From: SXZD01 sp034680345
Lineage (GTDB): Bacteria > Pseudomonadota > Gammaproteobacteria > Burkholderiales > Burkholderiaceae_B
Reading direction: 5' to 3'
DNA length: 61,277 bases
Assembly (NCBI GenBank): GCA_034680345.1
Contig: JAXISZ010000012.1
Coordinates: 1 to 61,277, forward strand
The notes beneath the pieces are model-generated. The model ran no database searches. It worked only from the letters and a program-made list of their open reading frames with translations, and was not told the DNA's origin. The position numbers and the translations under genes were made by a program. Below are positions 60,424-61,277 of the stretch, piece after piece; the first letter of the stretch is position 1; each line of letters starts with the position of its first letter.

Positions 60424-61158
60424 GTGTGCAATTTGAGTAAGCGGCCGCGTACAATTCAAATTTTTTTACCTTCAGGCGCTCCTACTGGAATTCGAAAAGC
60501 CGAGATCACTACGTCGATTGTTCGTGTCATTGAAGTTCCGCGAGTGCAATTGTCTGATTTTTTGCTGGCAGATGAGGCAAAGCAAGTAGGCGTTTATTAT
60601 CTAATTGGTGGCGAATCACAGGATACTGTCTATATTGGTCAGTCAGGCGGAGTTGGTGCCAGATTGTTACAACACGCTAAAAATGAGTCTAAGGACTGGG
60701 AGCGAGCGCTTGTGATGGTTTCAATGACAAATAACCTTACGCAGACCCATGTGTTATACCTTGAGTCTATTGGTATTGAAAATGCCAAAAAAAGTGGTCG
60801 TTATATTGTTGTTAATGGCAATGCTGGCCAAAAACCTTATGCCCCGGTGCCGTTGCAGGCTGATTGTGACGAGATTCAAGAAATTGGCTCTTTGCTGCTG
60901 GCAACTTTGGGTTATCCAATTTTTGAACCATTGATTGGTGAGGATGAGTTGAATATGCGTGATTTTTTTTATTTGACTCGATCAGGTGTAAAAGCTAAGG
61001 CCTGTTTTACCAATCAGGGTTTGGTTATTATGGCTGGTTCCAAAGGATTATTAAAATCAAAATCAAAACAGTTTGATGAGCATATTAAGAAACGGGATAG
61101 CCTCATTGAGTCTGGTATTATGAAGGTAGAGGGACAGGTGTCAACAACAATCCAATAG
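60424..61158 (+). CDS. GIY-YIG nuclease/DUF4357 protein, 3' end cut by an insertion element
   Basis: The GIY-YIG nuclease domain is seen as GVYYLIGGESQDTVYIGQSG followed by the Arg in VGARLLQH. The C-terminal part starts as DUF4357 (LVIMAGSKGLLKSKSKQFDEHI, then RDSLIESGIMKVEGQ) but stops abruptly after QVSTTIQ; homologues continue with another 40 or so residues. The stop TAG lies at the edge of an IS21-family element (61156 onward), so the natural end is gone. Start is GTG 60424, or TTG 60433. Likely an orphan nuclease, possibly a defence or mobile gene, now partly inactivated. Confidence 0.75.
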   Translation: MCNLSKRPRTIQIFLPSGAPTGIRKAEITTSIVRVIEVPRVQLSDFLLADEAKQVGVYYLIGGESQDTVYIGQSGGVGARLLQHAKNESKDWERALVMVSMTNNLTQTHVLYLESIGIENAKKSGRYIVVNGNAGQKPYAPVPLQADCDEIQEIGSLLLATLGYPIFEPLIGEDELNMRDFFYLTRSGVKAKACFTNQGLVIMAGSKGLLKSKSKQFDEHIKKRDSLIESGIMKVEGQVSTTIQ

Positions 61159-61190
61159 TGATCCACCCCAACAATTTAAAAGTGATCCAC
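61158..61190. repeat. Direct repeats GTGATCCAC in the IS21 terminus
   Basis: Two identical 9-mers (61158-61166, 61182-61190), 24 bases apart from start to start, the second followed by istB's stop. Multiple short repeats at the ends are usual in IS21 and are bound by the transposase IstA. Confidence 0.7.
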
Positions 61191-61277
61191 TACTCTTTAT
61201 TTTTATCCATCAATCCAGCTTGTTTCTTTTCTTTAATACGATAACTTTCTCCTCTAATTTGTAAAATATGAGAGTGA
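61190..61277 (-). CDS. istB: IstB-like ATP-binding helper of IS21 transposition, C-terminal end only
   Basis: Reading leftward from the edge gives HSHILQIRGESYRIKEKKQA followed by GLMDKNKE and a TAG stop at 61190-61192. The HILxIRGESYRxKEKxxAG block is the conserved IstB C-terminus. Only 28 codons are inside the window. It helps IstA in transposition as a AAA+ ATPase. Confidence 0.8.
   Translation of the reverse strand, partial: HSHILQIRGESYRIKEKKQAGLMDKNKE

Larger units (their letters stand above)
61156..61277. mobile_element. IS21-family insertion sequence, istB-side end, runs off window
   Basis: Three things agree: the 3' end of istB (next entry), the typical IS21 arrangement of repeated short sequences at the element end, and interruption of the GIY-YIG gene right where it starts. 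GTGATCCAC occurs at 61158-61166 and again at 61182-61190. The outer boundary is within a few bases of 61157. The other end and any target duplication lie outside the window. Confidence 0.75.

Noticed and set aside
1..61277. CRISPR arrays, tRNA and rRNA genes
   Set aside because: Intergenic gaps are short (largest about 146 bases) and I saw no regular spaced repeats or tRNA-like cloverleaf with a TTC-A/T loop in them.

Overview
The window reads as chromosomal DNA of a low-GC betaproteobacterium, most likely of the order Burkholderiales. The evidence is gene order and protein family, not a database search. Runs such as def-fmt-(M48)-rsmB-DUF4390-ntrY-ntrX, mlaFEDACB-ABC-bolA-murA-hisGDCBHAFIE-HIT-tatABC, and rubrerythrin/CCG iron-sulfur protein/DUF3501, plus UbiK and DUF1840, are typical of that group. 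By eye the his-tat end is mid-40s % GC. The left edge (5' half of mnmC) is very AT-rich, with single 60-base lines of 5-20% GC. I found no tRNA, rRNA or CRISPR array, and no gene-free stretch over 300 bases.

Layout. (1) 1-17335, mostly housekeeping: mnmC (cut by the left edge), topB, dprA, def, fmt, an M48-family protein that has lost its zinc site, rsmB, a DUF4390 protein, the NtrY/NtrX two-component system, a short CobW-like P-loop protein, and cobalamin-dependent metH. (2) 17332-29260, a compact divergent type VI secretion locus. Leftward: an M15 peptidase, tssM, tssB, tssC, hcp, an unknown two-TM protein, tssF, tssG. Rightward: tssJ, tssK, tssL. No tssA, tssE, tssH or tssI is in the window. 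(3) 29293-36093: a DUF1840 protein, a lipoprotein, an MFS transporter, a rubrerythrin/iron-sulfur/DUF3501 redox cassette whose middle gene carries a frameshift, comM and ubiK. (4) 36183-44551, a nine-gene leftward type IV pilus/MSHA-like operon: secretin, TPR protein, ATPase, platform protein, two unknown proteins, a PilX-like Cys-rich protein and two prepilins. (5) 44698-50267: Mla phospholipid transport plus an ABC-2 exporter. (6) 50283-60408: bolA, murA, the his operon, a HIT protein and tatABC, almost all overlapping or closely spaced. (7) 60424-end: a GIY-YIG/DUF4357 protein whose 3' end is cut by an IS21-family element; the tail of istB and the element's terminal repeats are visible.

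Working together. NtrYX is an envelope/redox-type sensor pair. Mla, MurA and Tat maintain the envelope. DprA, ComM and the pilus machine suggest DNA uptake. The his genes give a nearly complete histidine pathway; HisZ (needed by short HisG) and a histidinol-phosphate phosphatase must lie elsewhere.

The points I rate most worth a second look are: the pared-down T6SS membrane complex and its orphan two-TM gene in the tssE slot; the M48 pseudoprotease; the A7-tract frameshift in the CCG protein; the G4-less CobW-like protein beside metH; the unknown pilus genes; and a strong strand bias that gives the two halves of the T6SS very different amino-acid make-ups.
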